Source: Terriglobia bacterium (GTDB taxonomy: Bacteria > Acidobacteriota > Terriglobia > Terriglobales > Acidobacteriaceae). Taken from it: 64,000 nt of DNA. Where the stretch lies: contig JAIQFH010000004.1 in NCBI GenBank assembly GCA_020073385.1, positions 124,001-188,000 on the forward strand, given 5' to 3'. Below the pieces are notes generated by a model. That model worked only from the letters and a program-made list of their open reading frames with translations, did no database searches and was not told the DNA's origin. Below, piece by piece: positions 42,941-52,442 of this stretch. Position 1 is the first letter of the stretch. Every line of letters begins with the position of its first letter. Both the position numbers and the translations under genes were made by a program.

Positions 42941-45214
42941 TCATGACGCAGGTGGCGTCCAAGTATGGTAGTAGACGATCAGGCGAATCGCGCCAGCACC
43001 GGGATTGGCATTCAGCGTAACGCGTACTTTGGCTGCAGACGATTGAATAGGTCCAGCCGCGCCCGCTTGATCAGCCTGCGCGAAGCAGACACCCGTCGTT
43101 CCCGCCGTCAGCGTGCTTTGTGTGGTACAGAATCGCGCTGCTTTGGTCGCATCCCCGATGGTGAAACTGGCCGCCATCGTGATAGTTGTGGTAATCCGGT
43201 AAACTACGGCGTCGATGACGGAGTTGGCGGGAAGACAGCTTTGGCCCGTGTCTGTGGTGTTGCCGCCTGCATTGAGCGTAGTCGTGCCGTCGGAAGGTTC
43301 ACAGGCCGCAGAGGCATTCTGTTGCGATGAGCCGAAGGGCCCAGGGTTGCCCAGATTCTGCATCTGCCAACGGGTGCCATCATAAGTCAGGAGGTAGTAC
43401 TGGCCCGCGATAATTTCGCCACCGGAGAGCACTGTTCCGCCCCATTTGTTGATATGTACCGCGCCCGTTCGATTGATATTGATCGTCAGGTCGCCCACGT
43501 TTGTGGTGGTAGTTTTGTAGACGATCACGTCGCCCGCTGTCGGGCTGATGCTGGTTCCCGCGCTGTTGAATTGCGGACTACTAGTGCAGGACTGGGTAGT
43601 ACCTGAGCCGGAGGAGTCGGAACAAAGCAGGGGCAAAGAAACCCCGTGATAACTGGAGATGGAGAGGTAGTGCCCTGTCATGTCCATCTGCAACAGGTTG
43701 TTCGCAGCCGGACCGCCGGACTGGTTATTCTGGCGAAACTGGAGAGTAAACTCCTGGTTTTTATTAGAGTCGGTTAGGGATGAGTTCCCGAGATCAAGAT
43801 CAGAGGTCTCCCCCGGGCCATGGTTGCCGGTAAAAATCGCTAAGACGCCGCCATTTAGAAAGATATATTTCCCGGTGCCAGTGGGGGCGGGACCCATTTG
43901 GTTGTAGGCGAAGGTTGCGGAATCGAGAAAGAATCCGCTGCTAGATGCTGTTTCGTTGGAAACAATATTATTGACGTTGTTCGCTGTCGGCCAGTAAAAG
44001 AAGTTGGATTTTACGGTTAAGCCTCCGAGGTGGACGTTGCCGGGAGTTCCTGGATCGCCGTAACTGATCGCTGGCCCCAGCCCTCCAACGTTCCCTTCGA
44101 ATAAATTGTGTTCAAGCCACAAACCTTGCCCGCCGCCGCAACCACCGCCGCTACAGTTGGAATAACGCACTGCAGGATAGTGATATTTGATTTCGTTATT
44201 CAGCACCCAGCCGGTAAACAACCACAATCCAACCCCAGTTGTGTTTACCGAACATGCCCCGCCCGCGGGCGTTTCGCATTCGTTTTTGTTGTTCACGAAA
44301 AGCACTCCAACGTTGCCCCCAGTATGTGCGTCAAGCATATTGCGCGTTGTACCGTCTGAATCGCGCCAGTAGTTGCCTTCAACTGTCGGAGTCCAATCGT
44401 TGCCGTTGTAAACAATGGTGTAGTTGGTCTGATTGCCGAAGTTCCAGAACTGGTTGCGAGTGATCATCGTGTTCGCAATCCAATTATTTACCCAAATGCC
44501 AGCGGTGTAGTTTGCCCCTCCAGTGAAAGTGCATCCTTGAATCGTGTATCGCCGGGTATCAACCTGCGTCAAATTCATTGGTCCTACATCAACCGCGTGC
44601 GCCGTGCCCGTATAGTTAAGAATTGCCCCGGTGGCGCATTGAATGTTCATTGGGATGCGCGGATTGATGGGGGAAATTCCCGAGCCGGTGTAGTTGTACT
44701 GGCAGGTTGCGTTGGTCCCATTGCAGTTGAAGTGGACCGTAGGTGTGCCAGTAGTGACAGCATTCGCCGCCGTGAATGCGGCAGCGATAGCCCTGGAGTT
44801 GTCCGTACTGCCATCCGGCACGGCTCCATAATCCCGCACGTCGACGTAGGGCTTGGCAACTGACGATAAAGTCAAACCATCTTTCGATTCGTACCGTTGG
44901 TCACGCTGCGTTATGGACTCGGAATTCACCATACCCCCGACAGCTTGCGAACTTGAGTAGCCAGAAGGGTCGCCAGCAGTCGCAAAAGTTCGGTTGTTTG
45001 CGACGGTGTCATTCCAAGTAACAACTCCGGTTGTGTTCTCGACGCACAGAAAGATCCGCAATTGATTGACTTGCGGATCGTAACTCTTGCCGTTGGGGGC
45101 GTGACTCGAACTGGCGGGACACGCTAACTCGAAAGTCATGCCCCCTTGGGCGCGGAGAAGGGCTGAGAGTAATACGACGCTTAATATGATCGTTAGGATC
45201 GTCTTTTGTGCCAT
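42941..45214 (-). CDS. Secreted right-handed beta-helix protein with tail-fibre-like C-terminus
   Basis: 757 residues with a signal peptide (ILTIILSVVLLSALLRAQ). An N-terminal beta-sandwich-like region (about 25-110) leads into YVDVRDYGAVPDGSTDNSRAI, the start of a pectate-lyase-3-type beta-helix. Then follow Asn/Gly/Thr-rich coils to about residue 520 (for example GLWLEHNLFEGNVGG). The C-terminal third (GDVIVYKTTTTNVGDLTINI, then GQYYLLTYDGTRWQMQNLG) resembles phage tail-fibre domains. Such architecture is typical of polysaccharide-cleaving or adhesive proteins, so it may trim or bind the glycan encoded around it. No catalytic residues can be named. It is transcribed outward from the mosaic region. 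Confidence 0.8.
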   Translation of the reverse strand: MAQKTILTIILSVVLLSALLRAQGGMTFELACPASSSHAPNGKSYDPQVNQLRIFLCVENTTGVVTWNDTVANNRTFATAGDPSGYSSSQAVGGMVNSESITQRDQRYESKDGLTLSSVAKPYVDVRDYGAVPDGSTDNSRAIAAAFTAANAVTTGTPTVHFNCNGTNATCQYNYTGSGISPINPRIPMNIQCATGAILNYTGTAHAVDVGPMNLTQVDTRRYTIQGCTFTGGANYTAGIWVNNWIANTMITRNQFWNFGNQTNYTIVYNGNDWTPTVEGNYWRDSDGTTRNMLDAHTGGNVGVLFVNNKNECETPAGGACSVNTTGVGLWLFTGWVLNNEIKYHYPAVRYSNCSGGGCGGGQGLWLEHNLFEGNVGGLGPAISYGDPGTPGNVHLGGLTVKSNFFYWPTANNVNNIVSNETASSSGFFLDSATFAYNQMGPAPTGTGKYIFLNGGVLAIFTGNHGPGETSDLDLGNSSLTDSNKNQEFTLQFRQNNQSGGPAANNLLQMDMTGHYLSISSYHGVSLPLLCSDSSGSGTTQSCTSSPQFNSAGTSISPTAGDVIVYKTTTTNVGDLTININRTGAVHINKWGGTVLSGGEIIAGQYYLLTYDGTRWQMQNLGNPGPFGSSQQNASAACEPSDGTTTLNAGGNTTDTGQSCLPANSVIDAVVYRITTTITMAASFTIGDATKAARFCTTQSTLTAGTTGVCFAQADQAGAAGPIQSSAAKVRVTLNANPGAGAIRLIVYYHTWTPPAS

Positions 45215-45487
45215 TTGTTACGTGAATTACAATGCCACACAAACCGGTCTCGTGCTAAGGCGGAGAATGATTACTTTTGCGCGCAATCCCCTGTCCCACT
45301 TCTTCGCCCAGGCACGCTTCGCGCTCTCCGTCCTCCCGCGCACGCCGTCCGCAGATCACGGTTCGCCCGGCTCCATACGCCCTCCCAGCGACTCACTGGC
45401 CTAGCGCCGCACCGCCCAAGCCCTCCCCCGAACAGTCCTTTGCCTCTAACGGCACGTAGCGCTTTGCCTTCGTGCCGTATACCCCGC

Positions 45488-46546
45488 CTAATCGGTTGAC
45501 GTCAATCCGTTCTCACATTTAAGTTCGCCATCTAGCAGTGGAGCCAACGCTTGTCGGAAGCGTCGAGCAAAGTGCTCCTTCAAAAACATGGCCTCGACTC
45601 TCTCGCGCCCGAGTTGTCCGAGCTGGTCCGCGAGGTGCGAATCTCTCAATAGTGGGATCGCTGCCTCCGCAATGCTGTCTGGGCTCAGATCTCTGGCGAG
45701 AACGACTCCCTCGCGTTTAGGAAACAACTCCTCGGTAACTGTGCCTGCCAAACCAACAACTGGGACACCAAACGATAGAGCCTCGATGGCGGCCAGTCCG
45801 AAGCCTTCTCGCGCGGACGGATAGAACAACAAACGAGCCGACCGGTAGGCCCGGTCACGCTCCGAATCGCTTAAACGGCCGCAGAAGTCGATCCCCGCCA
45901 GGCCCGAATCTTCGACACGCCGCCGCAGCCGCCTTTCATCGTCTCCGGTTCCCACAACAACCAATCTCGCATCGGGGACAGCGGCGCGCAAGATTGGCCA
46001 TGCGCTGATGACTGCGTCATGCCCCTTGTATCGTTCTGAGCTGCTCATTCGTCCTACCATCAAAGCGATCGGTTGTCGCCGAGCGGTGGTCGCGGATTGC
46101 GGAGTGCCGCTACCGAGCCAGACTACTTCCACCTTCGGAAGCCAGGGATTGAATCGAAGAGCATCCGCAACGGTTCTTGCGGAGTTCGCAATCAGCAGGT
46201 CCGCACCAAGCACAGCCTCTCGTCTGCGCCCGGTAAGCGACTCCCACACCTCTACTCCGTGAAGGAAAACTGCATAGGGAATACGCCGCAATCCGGGGAT
46301 GGCGGCATGCAGGGCCGCAAGATGGACGTGGTCGTATATCACGAGAACCGGATGGGCCCGGGAGCCGATGAAGCTCTGTGCCGCTACTCGTACGATCCGC
46401 CCTGCTCGTGGCCAAGAAGGCGGATGCCGCCACACCGAAACAGAGTATTCTGGCTGAAGAGCCGATCGAATCGCCTCGGCAACTACTCCGACGCCTCCAT
46501 AACGGGTTCCAAAACCGGAGGTGACAAGAGCAACCTTCTTTCGCAA
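45488..46546 (-). CDS. GT4-family glycosyltransferase
   Basis: 352 residues. The N-terminus KKVALVTSGFGTRYGGVGV has the GGVG loop of GT-B enzymes. The C-terminal domain has LMVGRMSSSERYKGHDAV, then DFCGRLSDSERDRAYRSA and REGFGLAAIEALSFGVPVVG with the E-x7-E Glu in IEAL. The gene is a lone minus-strand glycosyltransferase, back-to-back with the pseudogene at 46645. The 273-base gap to the beta-helix gene start (45214) is GC-rich and shows no gene. Confidence 0.9.
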   Translation of the reverse strand: MRKKVALVTSGFGTRYGGVGVVAEAIRSALQPEYSVSVWRHPPSWPRAGRIVRVAAQSFIGSRAHPVLVIYDHVHLAALHAAIPGLRRIPYAVFLHGVEVWESLTGRRREAVLGADLLIANSARTVADALRFNPWLPKVEVVWLGSGTPQSATTARRQPIALMVGRMSSSERYKGHDAVISAWPILRAAVPDARLVVVGTGDDERRLRRRVEDSGLAGIDFCGRLSDSERDRAYRSARLLFYPSAREGFGLAAIEALSFGVPVVGLAGTVTEELFPKREGVVLARDLSPDSIAEAAIPLLRDSHLADQLGQLGRERVEAMFLKEHFARRFRQALAPLLDGELKCENGLTSTD

Positions 46547-46644
46547 AACGCTCCTCTTTTGACTGAAGATGCTGACGACAGATGGAATCCTGCGATATTA
46601 TACGGTCAAAGTCCGTCGAAGACGTTTCCACTCGCATCCGTTGC

Positions 46645-47230
46645 ATGAAGGTTCTTCACGTCAGTGCCTTGAAACAATCCCGCACACGCATCCGGTGGAA
46701 CAATCAGTTCTGCTTACGGTTTTTGCAGAGTCCTAGCCAGCTTGGATGCGAAGTGCGCGAAACAATGTTGGGTGGTCTTCGGCACGTGATTGTGAGAAAT
46801 ACTGCGGACATTCGCTCTCACCTGTGCCTGTACGGGAATTGCCGAACTACATGCTGGGGCTGATTTTTGTGCACCTAACGGCAGTCTATTTTTTCACGAT
46901 GCTTCCGATGCTCGTCGTGGCTCGCAACGAATGCGATGTCGTCCCGGTTTCTTCCTCCGAGGAGAACTTTGCTATGGTTGTTGCTGAATCACTCGCTCGG
47001 CCAGTTTTCGTGACTGTAAGAATCGGGAGATCTTGGAGTGACTTAGAAAAACACGCTGGATGTATTTTCTGGGTTGACAACGGCGCGGGGTCTCTCATTG
47101 CGGCGATCAGCCGGATTCGAGAGACGCCCTTGCAAGAAATGGCGAGCCAGGACGATGTTGGATGCAAGAGCGATATTCTTGGGATGTGAGTTCCCAATTG
47201 TCAAGCTCTATTATGAAGTCGTGCGTTGGC
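46645..47230 (+). pseudogene. Broken GT4 glycosyltransferase, related to the intact gene at 52443
   Basis: Starts MKVLHVSALKQSR and has SQLGCEVRE, matching MKVLHVSPSFYPSR and AQLGCDVRV of the intact gene at 52443. After a deletion and frame change, FVHLTAVYFFTMLPML matches VVHLTAVYSFPTFPTL. Then SSEENFAMVVAESLA and CIFWVDNGAGSLIAAISRI match HIENFGIVVAEALA and CGLWVDNDPESLATAIRKI. The tail (ETPLQEMAS, then in another frame ERYSWDVSS) matches TLPLQEMG and KDFSWGSV. The middle of the gene, including much of the donor-binding half, is missing. At least two frameshifts, so non-functional. Confidence 0.8.
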
Positions 47231-47288
47231 AACTTACTGAGCGTGACCGGATGTGGGACATGCATGTTATGGAGAGGATGTAGAAAAA

Positions 47289-49196
47289 ATGTGCGGGATT
47301 GCCGCGATTCTCGGTGTCTTACAACCGGAGAGAGTGCGATCATCGATGATCGCGATGTTGCACGCGCAAGCCCATCGCGGGCCCGATGATCAGGGAAGCT
47401 TGGTAACCTGTCCCGGCTCCTATGTCTTGGGTTTAGGCAACCGTCGCCTTGCTATCCAGGACACTTCCTTACTGGGGCACCAGCCGATGCGAAACGACGA
47501 CACCGGCGACCTGCTCGTCTACAACGGCGAGATCTATAATGCACCCGATCTCAGACATTTCCTCGAATCAAGCGGCTATGGTTTTCGAAGTCATAGTGAC
47601 ACGGAGGTCTTGCTCCGCGCTTATCAGCATTGGGGAACAAAATGCCTCTCCCACCTGCGCGGAATGTTCGCATTTGCACTTTGGGACAGCCGACGCGAGC
47701 GATTGATTGTGGCTCGAGATCACATTGGCATAAAACCCTTGTATTACACGTCAGGCGAAGGTTTTTTTGCCTGTGCCTCCGAAGTGACGGCGCTTATACA
47801 GGGTGGCTTCGCCAAATGGGATGTGGGCAGTCGCGCGCTTGCTGGATACTTGGCTTACGGAAGCGTTCAGGAACCCTTGACAATTTGTGAGGGCGTCTAC
47901 TCGCTACCACGTGGGTCCTGGCGTGAAATCGATACCAGTGGACAAATACTTGCAAATGAACGTTATTGGAATTTTCCCACGATCGACAGTTCGTACCGAA
48001 ACGGCCAAGCGCAGAGTCTTGTCGAGGAAGGGCGCGCTATTCTCAAAACGGCCGTCCATCGACATCTTCTTAGCGACGTGCCTCTCGGTGTTTTTCTAAG
48101 TGCAGGACTCGATTCCACCGCAATCTTAGGCCTCAGTTTGCAGCAGTCCAGAAGTCCCATTCACGCCTTCACCGTCACATTTCCCGATCATCCTGCCGAC
48201 AGCGAGGGAAAACTGGCAGAGCTCACTGCTGCACGTCTCGGCGCTCATTTCCACGATTGTCCCATCAGTGATGCGACCGCACTGCGTTGGATCGAGCAAG
48301 CGTTCCAGCATATGGATCAACCGTCACTGGACGGCTTCAACACATATATCGTGGCGCGCGCGGTTCGAGAGCAGGGAATTGTGGTGGCCCTGTCCGGTCT
48401 TGGGGGCGATGAAGTTTTCGGGGGTTACAACCTTTTTCGGCGAGTGCCTCAAACGTATTCGGTTATGTCATTTATCGGCCAGTTGCCACCAGGAGTGCGA
48501 CGCAGGGCCGCCGACCTGGCCACATTATTGGCGGCCGACGTTTTCCGTCAGAAGGCGATCGATATTGTTACGTCCGATGTGGGACTCATTGGGACGTACT
48601 TTAACCACCGACGACTGATTTCGAATCGCGGTCTTACACTACTAGGTTTGGGCTTCAGAGGTCTCGGCTTGTCGGAGGATTATCAGGTTCCAGAACTGCA
48701 GCACAAAGATTCCTACGTTGCGGCCGATCATGTAAGCTCAGTAGGCCGCCTGGACGCTTCGTTCTACATGCAAAATACGCTGCTTCGCGACAGCGACGTC
48801 TTTGGTATGGCAAACTCCTTGGAGATCCGGGTTCCATTTCTCGACAGAGACGTGATGGAATGGGCATTTCGTCTGCCCGGTGAGGTTTTGCTTCCCCAAA
48901 ACGCACCGTCGAAATATTTGCTTCGAAAAATGTGCGCAGAGCTGTACTCGAGTTCGCAGCGTCGACACCGAAAACGAGGCTTTACCCTTCCTATTGCGGC
49001 GTGGATGCAAGGGCCTCTTAGCGAGTTCGTGGCTGATAGCCTTAATTATCTGTCGAATTCTGGTCTTCTGGAAAAGCGCGGTATTCAGCATCTTTGGGCA
49101 TCATTCAAGGATGATCCGGACAGCCCGGCTTGGTCACGTGTGTGGGCATTGGTTTCACTTTCAAACTGGAAATTGCGCAGAACGACGGGATGTTGA
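47289..49196 (+). CDS. Asparagine-synthase-like glutamine amidotransferase
   Basis: 635 residues from the ATG at 47289, which places Cys2 (MCGIAAIL) at the N-terminus as required for the glutaminase nucleophile; GGAGAGG lies 11 bases before. N-terminal class II glutaminase motifs: RGPDDQGS, then GNRRLAIQDTS, then LVYNGEIYNAP. The synthetase half has LGVFLSAGLDSTAI (ATP-pyrophosphatase SGGLDS-type loop) and ALSGLGGDEVFGGYN. In glycan loci such proteins amidate sugar carboxylates, here a plausible modification of uronic acids. It may instead make asparagine. It lies between a pseudogene and a GT4 gene. Confidence 0.9.
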   Translation: MCGIAAILGVLQPERVRSSMIAMLHAQAHRGPDDQGSLVTCPGSYVLGLGNRRLAIQDTSLLGHQPMRNDDTGDLLVYNGEIYNAPDLRHFLESSGYGFRSHSDTEVLLRAYQHWGTKCLSHLRGMFAFALWDSRRERLIVARDHIGIKPLYYTSGEGFFACASEVTALIQGGFAKWDVGSRALAGYLAYGSVQEPLTICEGVYSLPRGSWREIDTSGQILANERYWNFPTIDSSYRNGQAQSLVEEGRAILKTAVHRHLLSDVPLGVFLSAGLDSTAILGLSLQQSRSPIHAFTVTFPDHPADSEGKLAELTAARLGAHFHDCPISDATALRWIEQAFQHMDQPSLDGFNTYIVARAVREQGIVVALSGLGGDEVFGGYNLFRRVPQTYSVMSFIGQLPPGVRRRAADLATLLAADVFRQKAIDIVTSDVGLIGTYFNHRRLISNRGLTLLGLGFRGLGLSEDYQVPELQHKDSYVAADHVSSVGRLDASFYMQNTLLRDSDVFGMANSLEIRVPFLDRDVMEWAFRLPGEVLLPQNAPSKYLLRKMCAELYSSSQRRHRKRGFTLPIAAWMQGPLSEFVADSLNYLSNSGLLEKRGIQHLWASFKDDPDSPAWSRVWALVSLSNWKLRRTTGC

Positions 49197-49467
49197 CACG
49201 GCAACGCAATCCTGTTGCCGAATCTCGGCGACTGATAGAAGCGGGCACAGTGCTTGCTACTTTGTCGATCAAAAATCATTAAGAACGAATCGGGTAGGAA
49301 CGATGGCAGCACTGCAAAACAACTGAGGGACAAGATTCGTGGTTCATTCGGTCTTGATTACATGGCTCGCGACAAGTGCCGGACAACCTTGGAAGGGATA
49401 GAGCAAGGGAGGGCCAGCAACATCGCTACCAGGGTGCGGCCCTACCGTGAATGGTTCGGAGGCGAAG

Positions 49468-50685
49468 GTGAGTAGGACGGCAGCGGCCCACAGGTTCGCG
49501 ATACTCAGCACTCATCCCATCCAGTACCATTCTGGCTGGTTTCGGGGGTTGGCGGCGCATCCCGATCTTCAGATTCATGTGTACTATTGTCACCGGGCGA
49601 CTCCCGCAGAGCAGGCAAGCGCTGGGTTTGGCGTGGCGTTTGATTGGGATGTGCCTTTGCTAACGGGGTATCCGCATTCGTTTCTGAGAAATGTCGCTGA
49701 CCGGCCGGGGCACGGCGGATTTGCTGGGTTCGATACCCCGGAAATCAGGAACATCATTCGCTGCGGGCAGTACGAAGCGGTATTGATTAACGGTTGGCAT
49801 TACAAGAGCGCGTGGCAGGCGATTTTGACCTGCTGGCAGTCGGACGTGAAAGTGATGGTTCGAGGCGATTCACACTTGCATACCGTACGCAGCCTTCCCC
49901 TGAGGCTCGCGAAATCGCTCGCGTATCCACGTTTCATTCCGCGCTTCGACGCCTGTCTCGCGGTCGGCCAATGGTCACGCGAGTATTTCCTGCACTATGG
50001 CGCATCCCCGGAGCGCATCTTTCTGGTTCCGCACACGGTGGACGTTGACTCCATGGGAGAAGATGCGAATCGATTGCGTCCGATTCGCTCCGAGTTGCGG
50101 CAACGTTGGGTTCTTGACCCGAATGCCACCACCTTCCTGTTTGTAGGTAAATTCACAGAGACGAAGAGGCCGATGGACTTCGTCCGTGCCGTTCGCGAAG
50201 CGGCTAGTCAGAAAGCCGAGGTGCAAGGCCTGATGGTCGGTGATGGGCCCTTAAGGAATACCTGTGAGGACTTCGCCCACACCCACCACGTTCCGATAAC
50301 TTTTACTGGTTTTTTGAATCAATCGCAGATCGTCAGTACATATGTTGCCGCCGACGCGCTCGTACTCCCGTCCGCTGGAGAGACCTGGGGCCTAGTGGTA
50401 AATGAGGCCATGTCGTGCGGCCTGACGTGTATAGTAAGCGACCGTGTAGGTTGCGGCCCTGACTTGATAGAGGCAGGAAGAACTGGCGCCGTTTTCCAGT
50501 TGGGAGATGTGGATGGGCTCGCAGCTCTAATGACCGGTCTGGCGCGAGATCCCTCCCAACTCGCTTTCATGAGCACGCAGGCTCGGCGCAAGATACAGAA
50601 GCACTCAATACCGGCAGCTGTGGAGGGCGTGCTGCAGTCCTTGCATGCCATTACCGGCTCACGAACATTGGTATGCAATTGCTGA
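49468..50685 (+). CDS. GT4-family glycosyltransferase
   Basis: 405 residues from a GTG at 49468 with GGAGG (49458-49462) five bases upstream; a GTG seven codons earlier is the alternative. The N-terminal domain has FAILSTHPIQYHSGWFRGL and the C-terminal one LFVGKFTETKRPMDFVRAV and PSAGETWGLVVNEAMSCGLT, with the E-x7-E Glu in NEAM. THPIQYH is a pattern seen in certain GT4 enzymes from exopolysaccharide loci. It overlaps the polymerase gene by 13 bases. Donor unknown. Confidence 0.88.
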   Translation: MSRTAAAHRFAILSTHPIQYHSGWFRGLAAHPDLQIHVYYCHRATPAEQASAGFGVAFDWDVPLLTGYPHSFLRNVADRPGHGGFAGFDTPEIRNIIRCGQYEAVLINGWHYKSAWQAILTCWQSDVKVMVRGDSHLHTVRSLPLRLAKSLAYPRFIPRFDACLAVGQWSREYFLHYGASPERIFLVPHTVDVDSMGEDANRLRPIRSELRQRWVLDPNATTFLFVGKFTETKRPMDFVRAVREAASQKAEVQGLMVGDGPLRNTCEDFAHTHHVPITFTGFLNQSQIVSTYVAADALVLPSAGETWGLVVNEAMSCGLTCIVSDRVGCGPDLIEAGRTGAVFQLGDVDGLAALMTGLARDPSQLAFMSTQARRKIQKHSIPAAVEGVLQSLHAITGSRTLVCNC

Positions 50686-52196
50686 CCGGATTCCAGCCGC
50701 GGTGGAAACGACCGATGATGGCGAATGCCGGCGTCCCCCTACTGGTTACGGGTCTCCTCTCGTACTTCAGCCCTTACGACGTGACGCTGGCAGAAATCGC
50801 GGCGGCATACTTGCTCACATGGCTGCCTTGGGCCTCGTATCGGACCTGGTATCGCGACGAGAGAAAGGGGATCCCTCTGTTTGCCCTCCTTGCGGGGATG
50901 TACTGGCTCTCCTATGTTTTGCCGCTTTTCTGGGGCAGCCACGCAGTAAGCCTGGTTTCGGGGCGCAGACCTCTTTCCGATAAGGCGATTACAGCTTCGC
51001 TCTACCTGGCGGTAGCTGGTGTGGTTGCCCTCTGGGCAGGTATCAAACTTGCTGCACGTTTTCGATGGGTGCCCCTGGTCCGAGTTGATGTTTGCACCAC
51101 TCCCGGACACTGGAACCTCTTGCGAATCATTTTCATTGTTGGAACCTTGGTCAAGGTGTTCGTTCCGATTACCGAATGGGGAGAGGGAGGCCGCCAATTT
51201 ATCGCCGATTTCGAAAAAATGGTGCCCACGGTAATTTTCGTGATATTTCTCCGTTATTACTTGCGCCAGAGGATCTCGAATCTCGATAAGGCTTTGATGC
51301 TCTTATATGTGTTCGTGGCAGTGGTCGTAGGTATCTCCTCGGGCTGGCTGGGGAGCTTCGTTGGGCTCGGCATCGTCTGCGTGATTATTTACACGTATGA
51401 GCGCCGCAAGTTGCCGCTCACTGCCGCTCTAATTGTGCTACCGATCATTTTGTTCTTTCAGCCGGCCAAGCAGGCGTTTCGGGAGCGCTATTGGACAGGA
51501 AATTCCGCCGGTGGTTATTCGGAACGCGTTGCCTTCTGGGGCGAGAGCTCCTGGAATATGTGGGCTGAAGCAATCACAGACCGAACGGGCTATCGAAGCA
51601 TGCAGCTAGCCGATGCCACGCTCAGCCGTCTGTCGCTACTGCAACAGACGGCCAACGTGATGGAATTCACACCGGACAGAGTGCCCTATCAGTATGGCCG
51701 CCTGTATTCCTACGTTGGGGTTACCCTTATCCCTCGCTTTCTGTGGCCTAACAAGCCGTCCGTCAACGACGCCAACCAATGGTATCAGGTGTCGTATGGG
51801 CTTACGCTGCCACGAGAACTTTCGAATGTTTCTATTGCCGTAGGCACGCTTGCCGAGAGCTACATTAATTTTGGTTGGTTAGGGCCGGTGCTAATCATGT
51901 TCCCTCTAGGGATTTTTCTGGGCTCGCTGCAACGGATTCTTTTGCACGCCGACTCGGGCCTGTTGTTCAGCAGCGTGGGGGCAGTACTGGTTCCGCAATT
52001 GCTAGCGGTGGAATCGCAAATGGCCCAGTACGTGGCAGGCCTGGCGCAGCAGGTCCTTGTCGTTCTACTGGCCCTGGTCCCCGTTTTGAAATCTCAGGGC
52101 CAGGGAAGGGCAGTTCCTGCTAGGATGGTTGCGCGACGTGTCAATCAGTCAAGAATACTGAGGCCGAACACAAGCCTTCAAAAACCACCGATGTGA
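50673..52196 (+). CDS. Wzy-type O-antigen/oligosaccharide repeat-unit polymerase
   Basis: 507 residues with about twelve membrane segments starting near residue 20. A long periplasmic loop lies at about 275-385 (WTGNSAGGYSERVAFW, then NVMEFTPDRVPYQYGRLYSY, then IPRFLWPNKPSVNDANQWY). The motif PRFLWPNKP and the hydrophobic-loop pattern are typical of polysaccharide polymerases that lack strong conserved motifs. It would join repeat units on the outer face of the inner membrane. With the Wzc kinase and WaaL-like protein at 15.7-20.7 kb it suggests a Wzy-type pathway in addition to the ABC exporter. Confidence 0.8.
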   Translation: MQLLTGFQPRWKRPMMANAGVPLLVTGLLSYFSPYDVTLAEIAAAYLLTWLPWASYRTWYRDERKGIPLFALLAGMYWLSYVLPLFWGSHAVSLVSGRRPLSDKAITASLYLAVAGVVALWAGIKLAARFRWVPLVRVDVCTTPGHWNLLRIIFIVGTLVKVFVPITEWGEGGRQFIADFEKMVPTVIFVIFLRYYLRQRISNLDKALMLLYVFVAVVVGISSGWLGSFVGLGIVCVIIYTYERRKLPLTAALIVLPIILFFQPAKQAFRERYWTGNSAGGYSERVAFWGESSWNMWAEAITDRTGYRSMQLADATLSRLSLLQQTANVMEFTPDRVPYQYGRLYSYVGVTLIPRFLWPNKPSVNDANQWYQVSYGLTLPRELSNVSIAVGTLAESYINFGWLGPVLIMFPLGIFLGSLQRILLHADSGLLFSSVGAVLVPQLLAVESQMAQYVAGLAQQVLVVLLALVPVLKSQGQGRAVPARMVARRVNQSRILRPNTSLQKPPM

Positions 52197-52442
52197 CAGC
52201 TACTGCGGTGATGAAAAGCAATGACCAGCGCCAATCATGAAGTGGCCGCAAACGCCTCACACCGCTCTGGGACACCTCGCTAAAAGGTTATTAGCCTTTT
52301 GACGCAGCGAGAAGGCTGAGGGCAGTTATTCTGTCCGTTGCGACTTTCCGTCCTTGCCAAGATTGACATGTTCACATCGTCAACAGACCAAGCGTATTAT
52401 GATCCCAACCTTGGAAATCATGAGTCCACCCCTTTCTGCAGT

